This document shows, piece by piece, positions 6,830-14,236 of a DNA stretch of 16,428 nucleotides. A model generated the notes under the pieces. That model made no database searches. It had not been told where the DNA came from and worked only from the letters and a program-made list of their open reading frames with translations. The position numbers and the translations under genes are program-made. Origin of the DNA: DASRTE01 sp035316885. Its GTDB lineage: Bacteria; Actinomycetota; Actinomycetes; Jiangellales; Jiangellaceae. Every line of letters starts with the position of its first letter. The stretch's first letter is position 1. Location: NCBI GenBank assembly GCA_035316885.1, contig DATHII010000317.1:1-16428 (forward strand), in the 5' to 3' direction.

Positions 6830-6869
6830 GGGCCCGTGGGCGAGCGCGGTAGGGTTTGGCCACGGGTCC
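6830..6869 (+). terminator. Intercistronic stem-loop between lipoprotein and ATPase genes
   Basis: GGGCCCGTGG (6830-6839) pairs with CCACGGGTCC (6860-6869) over 10 pairs including one G-T wobble, with a 20-base loop, starting 13 bases after the lipoprotein stop. Placed here, it could partly terminate transcription or protect the upstream message, giving more binding protein than ATPase. A TAGGGT (-10-like) sequence sits inside the loop at 6850-6855, so an internal promoter is also possible. Confidence 0.5.
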
Positions 6870-6933
6870 TTCATGTTCCCTCGAACACTCGCACCTTCGC
6901 CACTCGGGGCACGAGTCCAAGGAGTACCACGTC

Positions 6934-8472
6934 GTGTCGACTCCGGTGCAGCCCGCCACCAGCGCTGACCGGATGGCCGTTCGGCTGCACGGCATCGGGA
7001 AGCGGTTCCCCGGCGTCATCGCCAATGACGACGTCAACGTCGATGTCGCGCGCGGCAGCATCCACGCGATCGTGGGGGAGAACGGCGCCGGCAAATCGAC
7101 GCTGATGAAGATCTTGTACGGCGTGCAGAAGCCCGACTCCGGCACGATCGAGATCAACGGCACCCAGGTCGTGCTCGGGTCGCCCGCGGAGGCCATCCAG
7201 GCCGGAGTCGGGATGGTCTTCCAGCATTTCATGCTCGCCGACAACCTCACCGTGCTCGAAAACGTCACCCTCGGTGCGGAGCGGCTGCACGGCATCGGCA
7301 CCGAGGCGCGCGCCGAGATCCTGAAGATCTCCAACGCCTACGGCCTCAACATCGAACCCGATGTCCTGGTCGAGAAGCTCGGTGTCGGTGCGCGCCAGCG
7401 AGTCGAGATCCTCAAGGTGCTCTACCGGGGCGCCCAGATCGTGATCCTCGACGAGCCGACCGCTGTACTCGTGCCGCAGGAGGTCGAGGAGCTGTTCGAC
7501 AACCTGCGCGAGCTGAAGTCCGAGGGCCTCACCGTCATCTTCATCTCGCACAAGCTCGACGAGGTGCTGTCGGTCGCCGACGTGGTCACTGTGATTCGGC
7601 GGGGCACGACCGTGGCCACCGTTGACCCCGGCTCCGTGACCGCCCGACAGCTTGCCGAGCTGATGGTCGGCTCGGAACTGCCGTCGCCCAGCACGGAGAC
7701 CTCCACTGTCACCGACCAGGTACTGATCACGGTTGAGAACCTCACCCTGCCGTCCGACGGTGCCCGCCCGCTCCTGGACGACATCTCCTTCGTGATCCAC
7801 CGTGGTGAGGTGCTGGGCATCGCCGGCGTCGAGGGCAATGGCCAGGCCGAGCTCGTCGAAGCCATCATGGGAATGCGCCCGGCAGCCACCGGCAAAGTCA
7901 CCCTGGTCGACCGCGACCTGTCGACGCTTTCGACCCGGGTGCGCCGCGAGGCGGGCATCGGATACATCCCCGAGGACCGGCAGCGTCACGGTCTGCTGCT
8001 TGATGCGCCGCTGTGGGAGAACCGGGTGCTGGGACACCAGACCCGAGAGCCCAACGTCAATGGCATCTTCATCGACAAGGGAGCTGCGCGCGCCGACACC
8101 CAGCGGATCATCAAGGAGTACGACGTGCGCACGCCCGGCCCCGACGTACTCGCCCGCGCGTTGTCCGGTGGCAACCAGCAGAAGCTGATCGTCGGGCGCG
8201 AGATGAGCGGCGAACCGATCCTGCTGATCGCTGCGCATCCGACCCGAGGGGTCGACGTCGGCGCGCAGGCAGCGATCTGGGACCAGATCAAACGGGCCCG
8301 CCGTGAGGGCCTGGCAGTGTTGCTGATCTCGGCCGACCTCGACGAGCTGATCGGCCTGTCCGACCGGATCGAGGTGATCCTGCGGGGCAAGCTCGTGGGT
8401 GAGTTCGACCCGGGTGAGGTGACGCCGGAGCAGCTGGGCTCGGCCATGACCGGAGCAGGTGGGACGGCATGA
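6934..8472 (+). CDS. Nucleoside ABC importer ATP-binding protein (two ATPase domains, NupO/RbsA type)
   Basis: This 512-residue cytoplasmic energy-coupling subunit carries two fused ABC domains. GTG 6934 is preceded by AAGGAG at 9 bases; the longer frame back to a TTG at 6856 has no ribosome-binding site. Domain 1 (~15-245) has Walker A GENGAGKST (48-56), the Q-loop region VGMVFQHFMLADNLTVLENV, Walker B IVILDEPTA with catalytic Glu174, and the switch His of FISHK. Its signature is LGVGARQ (149-155) instead of the expected LSxGxxQ. Domain 2 (~265-500) has a degenerate Walker A, GVEGNGQAE (298-306), a full signature LSGGNQQK (410-417), and LLIAAHPTRG in place of Walker B acidic residues. The domain 2 decay is usual for this family, and one composite site should remain catalytic. 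The gene ends in an ATGA overlap with the first permease. Confidence 0.93.
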   Translation: MSTPVQPATSADRMAVRLHGIGKRFPGVIANDDVNVDVARGSIHAIVGENGAGKSTLMKILYGVQKPDSGTIEINGTQVVLGSPAEAIQAGVGMVFQHFMLADNLTVLENVTLGAERLHGIGTEARAEILKISNAYGLNIEPDVLVEKLGVGARQRVEILKVLYRGAQIVILDEPTAVLVPQEVEELFDNLRELKSEGLTVIFISHKLDEVLSVADVVTVIRRGTTVATVDPGSVTARQLAELMVGSELPSPSTETSTVTDQVLITVENLTLPSDGARPLLDDISFVIHRGEVLGIAGVEGNGQAELVEAIMGMRPAATGKVTLVDRDLSTLSTRVRREAGIGYIPEDRQRHGLLLDAPLWENRVLGHQTREPNVNGIFIDKGAARADTQRIIKEYDVRTPGPDVLARALSGGNQQKLIVGREMSGEPILLIAAHPTRGVDVGAQAAIWDQIKRARREGLAVLLISADLDELIGLSDRIEVILRGKLVGEFDPGEVTPEQLGSAMTGAGGTA

Positions 8473-9575
8473 CACCGCGCTTGACCCGCATCGCGCTCGG
8501 TATCGCCGCCCCGGTGCTGGCGCTAGCAGCTGCGTTTCTCATCACCAGCCTGGTGCTGCTGATCGCGGGCGACCCGGTCGGCGAGGTCTGGTCGACGATC
8601 CTCTCGGTCCCCGCGACGCGCAACATCGCCAACATCATCAACAGCGCCACCGTGCTCTACATCTCAGGACTCGCTGTCGCGGTTGGCTTCCGAATGAACC
8701 TGTTCAACATCGGTGTCGACGGGCAGTACCGCATCGCCGCATTCACCGCGGCATTCGTGGCTGGCGAGGCGTGGCTGCCCGGCTACCTGAACACGTTGTT
8801 GGCCATCGTCGCCGCGATTCTCGTGGGGGCGGCATGGGCGGGAATCGCCGGCGTGTTGCGTGCCAGCCGAGGTGTCAGCGAGGTCATCTCGACGATCATG
8901 CTGAACGCGATCTCCACCTACCTGGTGGCCTACCTGCTGCGCAAGGCGGCCGTTCAAGAGCAGGGCAGCAACATCATCGCCACCAAGGAGATCCCGGAGG
9001 GCAGCCGCATTCCCGCCTTCTCACTGTCGGACCAGGCGGGCACCACTGTCTACGGCTTCGTATTCATCGCGATCCTGCTGGGCATCGGCTACTGGGTGAT
9101 GCTCAACCGCACGAGGTTCGGCTTCGACCTTCGAGCGACCGGTCGGTCGGAGACGGCTGCGACCGCCAGCGGCATCAACACCAAGCGGATGATCATCTAC
9201 ACGATGCTGATCTCGGGTGGGCTCGCCGGACTGGTCGGGTTGCCGATCCTGTTCGGCGCTGCCTACTCCTACGGCTCGACGTTCCAGTCCGGTCTGGGTT
9301 TCGCCGGTATCGCGATCGCGCTGCTGGGGCGCAACCACCCGATCGGCATCGCACTTGGTGCGCTGCTGTTCGCCTTCCTCGACGAGCAGTCCAACCCGCT
9401 GCAGATCCTCGTCGGTGTCGCACCCGACATCGTCAAGATCACCCAGGGCATCATCGTGCTGACCGTCGTCATCGCCTATGAGGTCGTACGCCGCATCGGC
9501 GTGCGGATAGAGCAACGCCAGGTCGCGCAGGCCCTGGAGCGCGCGGCCCGCGACAGGGCGGAGGTGTCGGCATGA
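8469..9575 (+). CDS. Nucleoside ABC importer permease 1 (BPD_transp_2 type, NupP-like)
   Basis: This 368-residue inner-membrane protein has about eight to ten hydrophobic segments, beginning with one at ~10-33. It starts inside the stop of the ATPase gene (ATGA at 8469), implying translational coupling. Family markers are VGFRMNLFNIGVDGQYRIAA (~75-94), GVSEVISTIMLNAI (~136-149) and the cytoplasmic ATPase-contact loop RATGRSETAATASGIN (222-237), followed by GGLAGLVGLPILFG. The tail is charged and cytoplasmic. With permease 2 it would form the heterodimeric channel for nucleosides. Confidence 0.9.
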   Translation: MTPRLTRIALGIAAPVLALAAAFLITSLVLLIAGDPVGEVWSTILSVPATRNIANIINSATVLYISGLAVAVGFRMNLFNIGVDGQYRIAAFTAAFVAGEAWLPGYLNTLLAIVAAILVGAAWAGIAGVLRASRGVSEVISTIMLNAISTYLVAYLLRKAAVQEQGSNIIATKEIPEGSRIPAFSLSDQAGTTVYGFVFIAILLGIGYWVMLNRTRFGFDLRATGRSETAATASGINTKRMIIYTMLISGGLAGLVGLPILFGAAYSYGSTFQSGLGFAGIAIALLGRNHPIGIALGALLFAFLDEQSNPLQILVGVAPDIVKITQGIIVLTVVIAYEVVRRIGVRIEQRQVAQALERAARDRAEVSA

Positions 9576-10831
9576 GCACCCTCGCCTCGGCCAAGGACCG
9601 GCTGGCCGCCATCCGGCCGAAGGGCCGGATCTCACCCTGGTGGATCCTGATCGGCCTTGCGGCCGCGCTGTTCCTGCTCTCCGTACTGCAGCTGGTGACA
9701 GGGGCCGACGACCTGGCCTCCTCCGGCACCATACGGGCGACGATCATCGCCACGGTGCCGATCGCCCTGGCCGGCCTGGGCGGGTTGTGGTCCGAGCGAT
9801 CCGGCGTCGTCAACATCGGCCTCGAGGGCATGATGATTCTCGGCACCTTTGGGGCCGGGTACCTCGGCTTCCACTACGGTCCGTGGGCAGGAGTGCTGGG
9901 CGCGATCGCCATGGGGGCGATCGGCGGCCTGATCCACGCGGTCGCGACGGTGCTCTTCGGCGTCGATCACATCATCTCCGGTGTCGCGATCAACATCATC
10001 GCGCTCGGAGCGACGCAGTATCTTGCGGCGCTGACGTTCACCGGGCTCCCCGGCGGCGGCCAGACTCAGTCTCCCACGCTGGGCGACGTCAATTCCATCA
10101 CTATCGGGCCGCTCTCCGACGCCTTGGGCGACATCGAGGGCAGCGGCATTTTCTTCGTGTCCGAGTTGGCCGCGGGCCTGCGGGCGCTGGTAACGGAACT
10201 GTCGCTGCTGGTGCTGCTCGCACTGCTGCTATTCGTCCTCACCTACTTCGTGCTCTGGCGGACCGCGTTCGGCCTGCGGCTGCGCTCGTGTGGTGAGAGC
10301 CCGGCGGCTGCAGAGACGCTCGGCGTCAACGTCTACCGCTACAAGTTCATCGCCGTGCTCGTGTCCGGAGGTCTCGCCGGACTGGGCGGCGGATTCCTTG
10401 CCCTGGTCGCGTCGAGCAACTACCGCGACGGCCAGACGGGCGGCCGCGGCTACATCGGCCTGGCCGCGATGATCTTCGGCAACTGGCGACCCGGCGGGCT
10501 GCTGGCCGGCTCGGGCCTCTTCGGCTATACGGAGACGCTCGGGCTGCGCCGTGGTGGCGAGTCGGTGCACGCCTTGCTGCTTCTCGTCGCCGCGCTGCTG
10601 GTGATCGTCGCGATCTGGCAGTGGCGGCGGCTGCGCCATGTGTCTGCTGGCGTCTCGGCAGTCATCGCTCTCGGAGCGGCGGCGCTCTACTACTCGATCG
10701 ACGCCGTCTCCGGTGACTTCACCCGGATGGCGCCCTACGTGACGACCCTGTTCGTGCTGGCGTTCGCGTCGCAGCGGCTGCGAATGCCCGCGGCTGACGG
10801 CCAGATATACAGACGCGGGACCGCCGGATGA
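9572..10831 (+). CDS. Nucleoside ABC importer permease 2 (BPD_transp_2 type, NupQ-like)
   Basis: This 419-residue polytopic membrane protein overlaps permease 1 by ATGA at 9572. The first hydrophobic segment is ~23-43. Family markers are LWSERSGVVNIGLEGMM (~71-87), HIISGVAINIIALGATQYL (~131-149), the ATPase-contact loop RSCGESPAAAETLGVNVYRYK (238-258), GGLAGLGGGFLAL and GRGYIGLAAMIFGNWRPGG. A stretch around AIWQWRRLRHVSAGVSAVIALGAAALYY adds extra hydrophobic sequence compared with short NupQ proteins. The C-terminal PAADGQIY matches the AADGQ near the end of the permease-like tail fused to the next gene, showing the two are homologous. It ends in an ATGA overlap with that gene. Confidence 0.9.
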   Translation: MSTLASAKDRLAAIRPKGRISPWWILIGLAAALFLLSVLQLVTGADDLASSGTIRATIIATVPIALAGLGGLWSERSGVVNIGLEGMMILGTFGAGYLGFHYGPWAGVLGAIAMGAIGGLIHAVATVLFGVDHIISGVAINIIALGATQYLAALTFTGLPGGGQTQSPTLGDVNSITIGPLSDALGDIEGSGIFFVSELAAGLRALVTELSLLVLLALLLFVLTYFVLWRTAFGLRLRSCGESPAAAETLGVNVYRYKFIAVLVSGGLAGLGGGFLALVASSNYRDGQTGGRGYIGLAAMIFGNWRPGGLLAGSGLFGYTETLGLRRGGESVHALLLLVAALLVIVAIWQWRRLRHVSAGVSAVIALGAAALYYSIDAVSGDFTRMAPYVTTLFVLAFASQRLRMPAADGQIYRRGTAG

Positions 10832-11502
10832 CGGCGGTCGACTGGGAACCTCTGCAGAGCTTGGCTACCAAGGTCATGGCCTCGGCCTACGCGCCGTACT
10901 CCGACTTCCCGGTCGGTGCGGCCGGGCTGGTCGACGACGGCCGGGTGGTCGTCGGGTGCAACGTGGAGAACGCCGCGTACGGCGTGGGGCTGTGCGCCGA
11001 GTGCGGGCTGGTGGCCTCACTGCACGCTAGTGGTGGCGGGCGGCTGGTTGCCATCACCTGTGTCGGCGGCGCCGGGCAGCGGCTGATGCCTTGCGGACGG
11101 TGCCGCCAGCTGCTGTGGGAGAACGGCGGGCCCGAGCTGCTCGTCGACACCCCAGCGGGCGCGGTCCGGTTGGCGGATCTGCTGCCCAGCGCCTTCGATC
11201 CGCCGATCTTTCCCGTGATCAGCTCGGTCGGTGCTTTCGGCCGCGAGATGACGGCCGGCCAGGGTTTCATCGCACTGGCGGCGATGATCTTCGGGCGCTG
11301 GTCACCGATCGGTGCCCTGTTCGCGGCGCTGCTGTTCGGGTTCGCCAACAACCTGCAGAGCATTCTGGGCATCATCGGAACGCCGATCCCGAGCCAGTTC
11401 ATGCTGATGGCCCCGTACCTGGCGACGATCTTCGCTGTCGCCGGCCTGGTCGGCCGGGTGCGGGCGTCCGCAGCCGACGGCCAGCCCTGCATCAAGGGCT
11501 GA
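10828..11502 (+). CDS. cdd: Cytidine deaminase fused in frame to the C-terminal fragment of an ABC permease
   Basis: This 224-residue chimera starts at ATG 10828, overlapping permease 2. Residues 1-~127 form a complete tetrameric-type cytidine deaminase, which converts (deoxy)cytidine to (deoxy)uridine. It has YAPYSDFPVGAA (21-32), CNVENAAYG (44-52), zinc ligands Cys56, Cys89 and Cys92 (CAE and PCGRC), and the proton-shuttle Glu58. At about 125-133 the deaminase ending (LLPSAFDP) gives way to sequence typical of NupQ-type permeases. This is ISSVGAFGREMTAGQGF, then AAMIFGRWSPIGALFAALLFGFANN, PIPSQFMLMAPYLATIFAVAGLVGR and AADGQ near the end, with two or three hydrophobic helices. The permease's N-terminal part and ATPase-contact loop are missing, so the tail cannot transport alone. 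It could tether the deaminase to the membrane or be a harmless scar. A second deaminase gene follows after 6 bases. Confidence 0.88.
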   Translation: MTAVDWEPLQSLATKVMASAYAPYSDFPVGAAGLVDDGRVVVGCNVENAAYGVGLCAECGLVASLHASGGGRLVAITCVGGAGQRLMPCGRCRQLLWENGGPELLVDTPAGAVRLADLLPSAFDPPIFPVISSVGAFGREMTAGQGFIALAAMIFGRWSPIGALFAALLFGFANNLQSILGIIGTPIPSQFMLMAPYLATIFAVAGLVGRVRASAADGQPCIKG

Positions 11503-11895
11503 CCTGCCGTGGGTGATCGGGGTCCAGCCGTCGACTGGGAGGCTCTCCGCGCTCGCGCCCACGAGGTGATGCTGCGCGCGTACGCGCCGTACTCGGGGTT
11601 TCCGGTCGGCGCCGCTGCCCTCGTCGACGACGGCCGGGTGGTCGTCGGCTGCAACGTCGAGAACGCCGCCTACGGGGTCACGCTGTGCGCCGAGTGCGGG
11701 CTTGTGTCCTCCCTGCACGCCACCGGCGGGGGACGTCTGGTCGCCGTCACCTGCGTCGGCGGGAAGGGCCAGCGGCTCATGCCGTGCGGTCGCTGCCGCC
11801 AGGTGCTCTCGGAAAGCGGGGGCCCCGCCCTGCTGGTCGACACCCCGCAGGGCGTGCTGACCATGAGCGAGGTGCTACCGCAGGCCTTCGGGCCG
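10837..11895 (+). repeat. Tandem paralogous cytidine deaminase units
   Basis: The stretches 10837-11202 and 11530-11895 encode 122-residue deaminase segments that align without gaps. By hand count, about three quarters of residues are identical. Long runs such as LVDDGRVVVGCNVENAAYG and GQRLMPCGRCRQ are unchanged, and the DNA is closely similar too (for example GACGACGGCCGGGTGGTCGT occurs in both). The ~300 bases between the copies are the permease-like tail of the first. The arrangement permease-deaminase, permease tail-deaminase points to duplication followed by deletion. Confidence 0.8.
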
Positions 11896-11913
11896 GCAGA
11901 CCTGCGGGCATGA
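11509..11913 (+). CDS. cdd: Cytidine deaminase (second copy)
   Basis: This 134-residue zinc-dependent cytidine deaminase of pyrimidine salvage is the usual length for the tetrameric class. GTG 11509 follows an AAGGG about 10 bases upstream. Zinc ligands are Cys60 (CAE), Cys93 and Cys96 (PCGRC), with catalytic Glu62; the substrate-binding FPVGAA and CNVENAAYG are intact. It ends normally at LPQAFGPADLRA, which shows where the first copy's deaminase domain should have stopped. Its stop overlaps the ATG of the next membrane-protein gene (ATGA), so it is translationally coupled downstream. Confidence 0.93.
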   Translation: MGDRGPAVDWEALRARAHEVMLRAYAPYSGFPVGAAALVDDGRVVVGCNVENAAYGVTLCAECGLVSSLHATGGGRLVAVTCVGGKGQRLMPCGRCRQVLSESGGPALLVDTPQGVLTMSEVLPQAFGPADLRA

Positions 11914-12296
11914 GCGCTGCCCATCACCAGCCAAACGGGGTGCGCGGCCCTCTCCCGCGGGCGGTCGGTTACGTCGCGCTGGCCATGATCGTCGTGGGCG
12001 TGTTGGCGGTGGCCGTTGGAACCATCGGCGTCTCGGACGCCTCTACCGGTCGGGCGCTGGCCAGCGTGGGGGTGATGGCCGCGGGCGCGGCTTTCGTGCT
12101 GGTCGGATGGCGGCTGCGTCGGCACGAGCGCTGGGCCTACGTCGCGGCGATCGTGCTGCTCTCCGCATTGGCCCTGTTGTGGGTCGTCCGTGCGGTCATC
12201 GACGGTGAGGCCTGGTTCGCCGGACAGGTGTTCGGGCCCGCGCTCGGCATCTGGGCCTTGGTGCGTCCGGAGTCGCGTGACCACTTCGCGCGGTGA
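11910..12296 (+). CDS. Small integral membrane protein of unknown function
   Basis: This 128-residue protein is encoded from ATG 11910, which overlaps the deaminase stop (ATGA), the main reason for choosing this start within a longer open frame. It has three clear hydrophobic segments (~19-41, 48-68, 76-96) and a shorter fourth (~104-118), with Arg-rich loops (WRLRRHERW, ~67-75) that suggest a cytoplasmic turn. No catalytic motif is visible and I do not recognise the family. The coupling to cdd suggests co-expression with the nucleoside importer, but its role is unknown. Confidence 0.75.
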   Translation: MSAAHHQPNGVRGPLPRAVGYVALAMIVVGVLAVAVGTIGVSDASTGRALASVGVMAAGAAFVLVGWRLRRHERWAYVAAIVLLSALALLWVVRAVIDGEAWFAGQVFGPALGIWALVRPESRDHFAR

Positions 12297-12309
12297 TGTC
12301 CCGCATTAG

Positions 12310-12338
12310 TTGACCTCGACTAGTCAGTTCTGTATAGT
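12310..12338 (+). promoter_or_regulatory. Strong sigma70-type promoter of the padR operon
   Basis: The -35 box TTGACC (12310-12315) and -10 box TATAGT (12333-12338) are separated by exactly 17 bases. This is the best promoter in the window by consensus. Transcription should begin near 12345, about 24 bases before the padR ATG. Confidence 0.75.
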
Positions 12339-12352
12339 TTGGGTTGACTAGT
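12319..12352 (+). promoter_or_regulatory. Inverted-repeat candidate operator over the padR promoter
   Basis: ACTAGTCA (12319-12326) and TGACTAGT (12345-12352) are perfect 8-base inverted repeats separated by 18 bases. They bracket the -10 box and cover the expected transcription start. Each half also contains the palindrome ACTAGT. A PadR dimer bound here would block polymerase, so autorepression is the simplest reading. Which protein binds is inferred from adjacency. Confidence 0.6.
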
Positions 12353-12368
12353 GCAACGGAGGTCTGCC

Positions 12369-12995
12369 ATGGCGACGAAGCGGAAGGTCGGCAACCTGCT
12401 GGCGCTGGCTGCGCTGTCCTATCTGACCCGAGGGCCGATGCACCCGTACGAGCTGGGCCGGACGCTCCGGCGAAACGGCGACGTGCGCAGCATCAAGTTC
12501 AACCACGGCTCGCTCTACATGGTGGTCCAGCAACTCGTCAAGGCCGGGTTGATCGTCGAGCAGGAGACCACCCGCGAGGGCCAGCGCCCGGAGCGCACCG
12601 TGTACGCGCTGACCGACGCCGGCCGCGTCGAGCTGCGCGACTGGATGCGGGAGCTGGTCGAGGAGCCGGAGCACGAGTACCCGCACTTCGTGGCGGCGCT
12701 GTCGCTGATCGCGGCGCTACCGCCCAGCGAGGTCGTCGACCTGCTGAACCGGCGGCTCCGCCGGATCGCCGAGCAGCGCTCCGAGATCCGCGAACACATC
12801 GACATCACGGTCGCCGACGGCGTACACCCTCTGTTCCTGGTCGAGGAGGAATACCGGATCTCTCTCCTCGAGGCCGAGTACGACTTCGTCGAGCGCTTCA
12901 TCGCACAGATCACCCACCCCGAGAACGGCTGGGGACCGACGTGGGCCGCGTTCCATGACGAGCCCGCCGCTACGAACGAAAGGCAACAGTCATGA
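12369..12995 (+). CDS. PadR-family transcriptional regulator
   Basis: This 208-residue DNA-binding regulator is usually a repressor released by a small aromatic or hydrophobic ligand. ATG 12369 has GGAGGT 5 bases upstream. Residues ~8-92 form the PadR winged helix: LLALAALSYLTRGPMHPYELGRTL, then NHGSLYMVVQQLVKAGLI for the recognition region, QRPERTVYALTDAGRVEL for the wing, and LRDWMRELV. Residues ~100-195 are helical and charged (LLNRRLRRIAEQRSEIREHI; FLVEEEYRISLLEAEYDFVERFI), fitting the C-terminal dimerisation coiled coil. It overlaps the FAD monooxygenase gene by ATGA, and its promoter carries a symmetric candidate operator. It therefore probably controls itself and the monooxygenase, perhaps the globin too. 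Confidence 0.92.
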   Translation: MATKRKVGNLLALAALSYLTRGPMHPYELGRTLRRNGDVRSIKFNHGSLYMVVQQLVKAGLIVEQETTREGQRPERTVYALTDAGRVELRDWMRELVEEPEHEYPHFVAALSLIAALPPSEVVDLLNRRLRRIAEQRSEIREHIDITVADGVHPLFLVEEEYRISLLEAEYDFVERFIAQITHPENGWGPTWAAFHDEPAATNERQQS

Positions 12996-14212
12996 CCCGT
13001 ACCCGAACCGCCCTGGTCGTCGGTGGCGGCATCGCCGGCCCTGCCGCGGCCATGGCCCTGCAGAAGGCCGGGATCGACCCGGTGGTCTTCGAGGCCCACC
13101 CCACCGGCGCCGACGGCATCGGAGTGTTCCTCACCCTGGCGTCCAACGGCGTCGACGCACTCCGCGTCCTCGGCGCGGACAAGCCCGCTCTCGCCGTGGG
13201 GTTCCCCACCCCGGGGATCACGCTGCGCAGCGGCACCGGCAAGCGGCTCGGCGCGAGCCGCACCGGCCAGTCGCTGCCCGACGGCACGACCAGCCAGACC
13301 ATCAAGCGCCCCGACCTCTACCGGGTGCTGCACGACGAGGCCGCCAGCCGCGGCGTTCGCATCGAGCACGGCAAGCGCCTGGTCGGGGCCGAGGAGACCG
13401 GCGATCGGGTACGGGCGGTGTTTGCTGATGGCAGTGAGGCCGTCGGTGACGTTCTGATCGGCTGCGACGGCGTCCACTCCACGGTGCGGCGGATCATCGA
13501 CCCCGCCGCGCCCGCCCCGACCTACGCCGGGCTGATCAACACCGGCGGCTACGCGCGCGGCGTACGGGTGGACTCCGAGCCGGGCAGCTACGAGATGATC
13601 TTCGGCAAGCGTGCGTTCTTCGGCTACGCCTTGGCCCCCGACGGGGAGGTGTGGTGGTTCGCCAACCTGCCTCGGCGCGACGAACCCGCCCGCGGCGAGC
13701 TCGAAGCCGTCCGCGGCGACGAATGGCGGCGCCGGCTGCTCGCGCTCTACGCCGGGGACGCCGGGCCTGCCGTGCCGCTCATCGAGGCCACTCCGGAGAT
13801 CATGTCGATGAGCCCAATCCACACCATCCCGCACCTGCCCTCCTGGCATAGCGCGCGGATGATCGTCATCGGGGACGCCGCGCACGCCCCGTCCCCGACG
13901 TCCGGACAGGGTGCCTCGCTGTCCATCGAGGACGCCGTCGTGCTCGCCAGGTGCCTACGCGACCTGCCCAGCCCACCGGCGGCGTTCGCCGCCTTCGAGG
14001 CGGCGCGCCGGCCCCGGGTCGAGAGCATCATCAAGTGGGCCGCACGTATCAACAACAGCAAGGCCGCCGGCCCGGTCGCCAGAGTTCTCCGCGACGCCGT
14101 GCTACCGACGGTGCTGAAGATGACCGCGGACAGCAAGACGTTCAAGCAGACCCACGACTACCACGTCGACTGGGAGGCACCAGTCCCGGCCGTCCAGCCT
14201 GGCGGAAACTGA
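12992..14212 (+). CDS. FAD-dependent monooxygenase (group A aromatic hydroxylase fold)
   Basis: This 406-residue NAD(P)H- and O2-dependent flavoprotein would hydroxylate or epoxidise a small organic molecule. The start overlaps the padR stop (ATGA, 12992). The Rossmann motif GGGIAG (11-16) with the acidic VVFEAH (Glu34) binds the ADP part of FAD. CDGVHSTVR (158-166) is the DG motif for FAD/NAD(P)H, and GDAAHAPSPTSGQG (294-307) is the GD motif for the flavin ribityl/pyrophosphate. There is no membrane segment. The C-terminal ~60 residues (NNSKAAGPVARVLRDAVLP) resemble those of PHBH/TetX/urate-oxidase-like members. The substrate cannot be read from the sequence. Coupling to a PadR regulator suggests an inducible response to a phenolic or xenobiotic compound, including possible antibiotic modification; that is inference. 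Confidence 0.9.
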   Translation: MTRTRTALVVGGGIAGPAAAMALQKAGIDPVVFEAHPTGADGIGVFLTLASNGVDALRVLGADKPALAVGFPTPGITLRSGTGKRLGASRTGQSLPDGTTSQTIKRPDLYRVLHDEAASRGVRIEHGKRLVGAEETGDRVRAVFADGSEAVGDVLIGCDGVHSTVRRIIDPAAPAPTYAGLINTGGYARGVRVDSEPGSYEMIFGKRAFFGYALAPDGEVWWFANLPRRDEPARGELEAVRGDEWRRRLLALYAGDAGPAVPLIEATPEIMSMSPIHTIPHLPSWHSARMIVIGDAAHAPSPTSGQGASLSIEDAVVLARCLRDLPSPPAAFAAFEAARRPRVESIIKWAARINNSKAAGPVARVLRDAVLPTVLKMTADSKTFKQTHDYHVDWEAPVPAVQPGGN

Positions 14213-14236
14213 CTGACCGGCGCATGGAGGTGGCGG

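Noticed and set aside
6856..6933. Upstream TTG start for the importer ATPase
   Set aside because: It lies in the loop of the intercistronic hairpin with no ribosome-binding site. GTG 6934 has AAGGAG and the family's normal start.
6871..8475. 534-codon minus-strand open frame opposite the importer ATPase
   Set aside because: It mirrors the ATPase gene exactly in extent and shows no recognisable domain.
12515..13885. 456-codon minus-strand open frame opposite padR and the monooxygenase
   Set aside because: It is a shadow frame. Both + strand genes have full family motifs and ribosome-binding or overlap starts.
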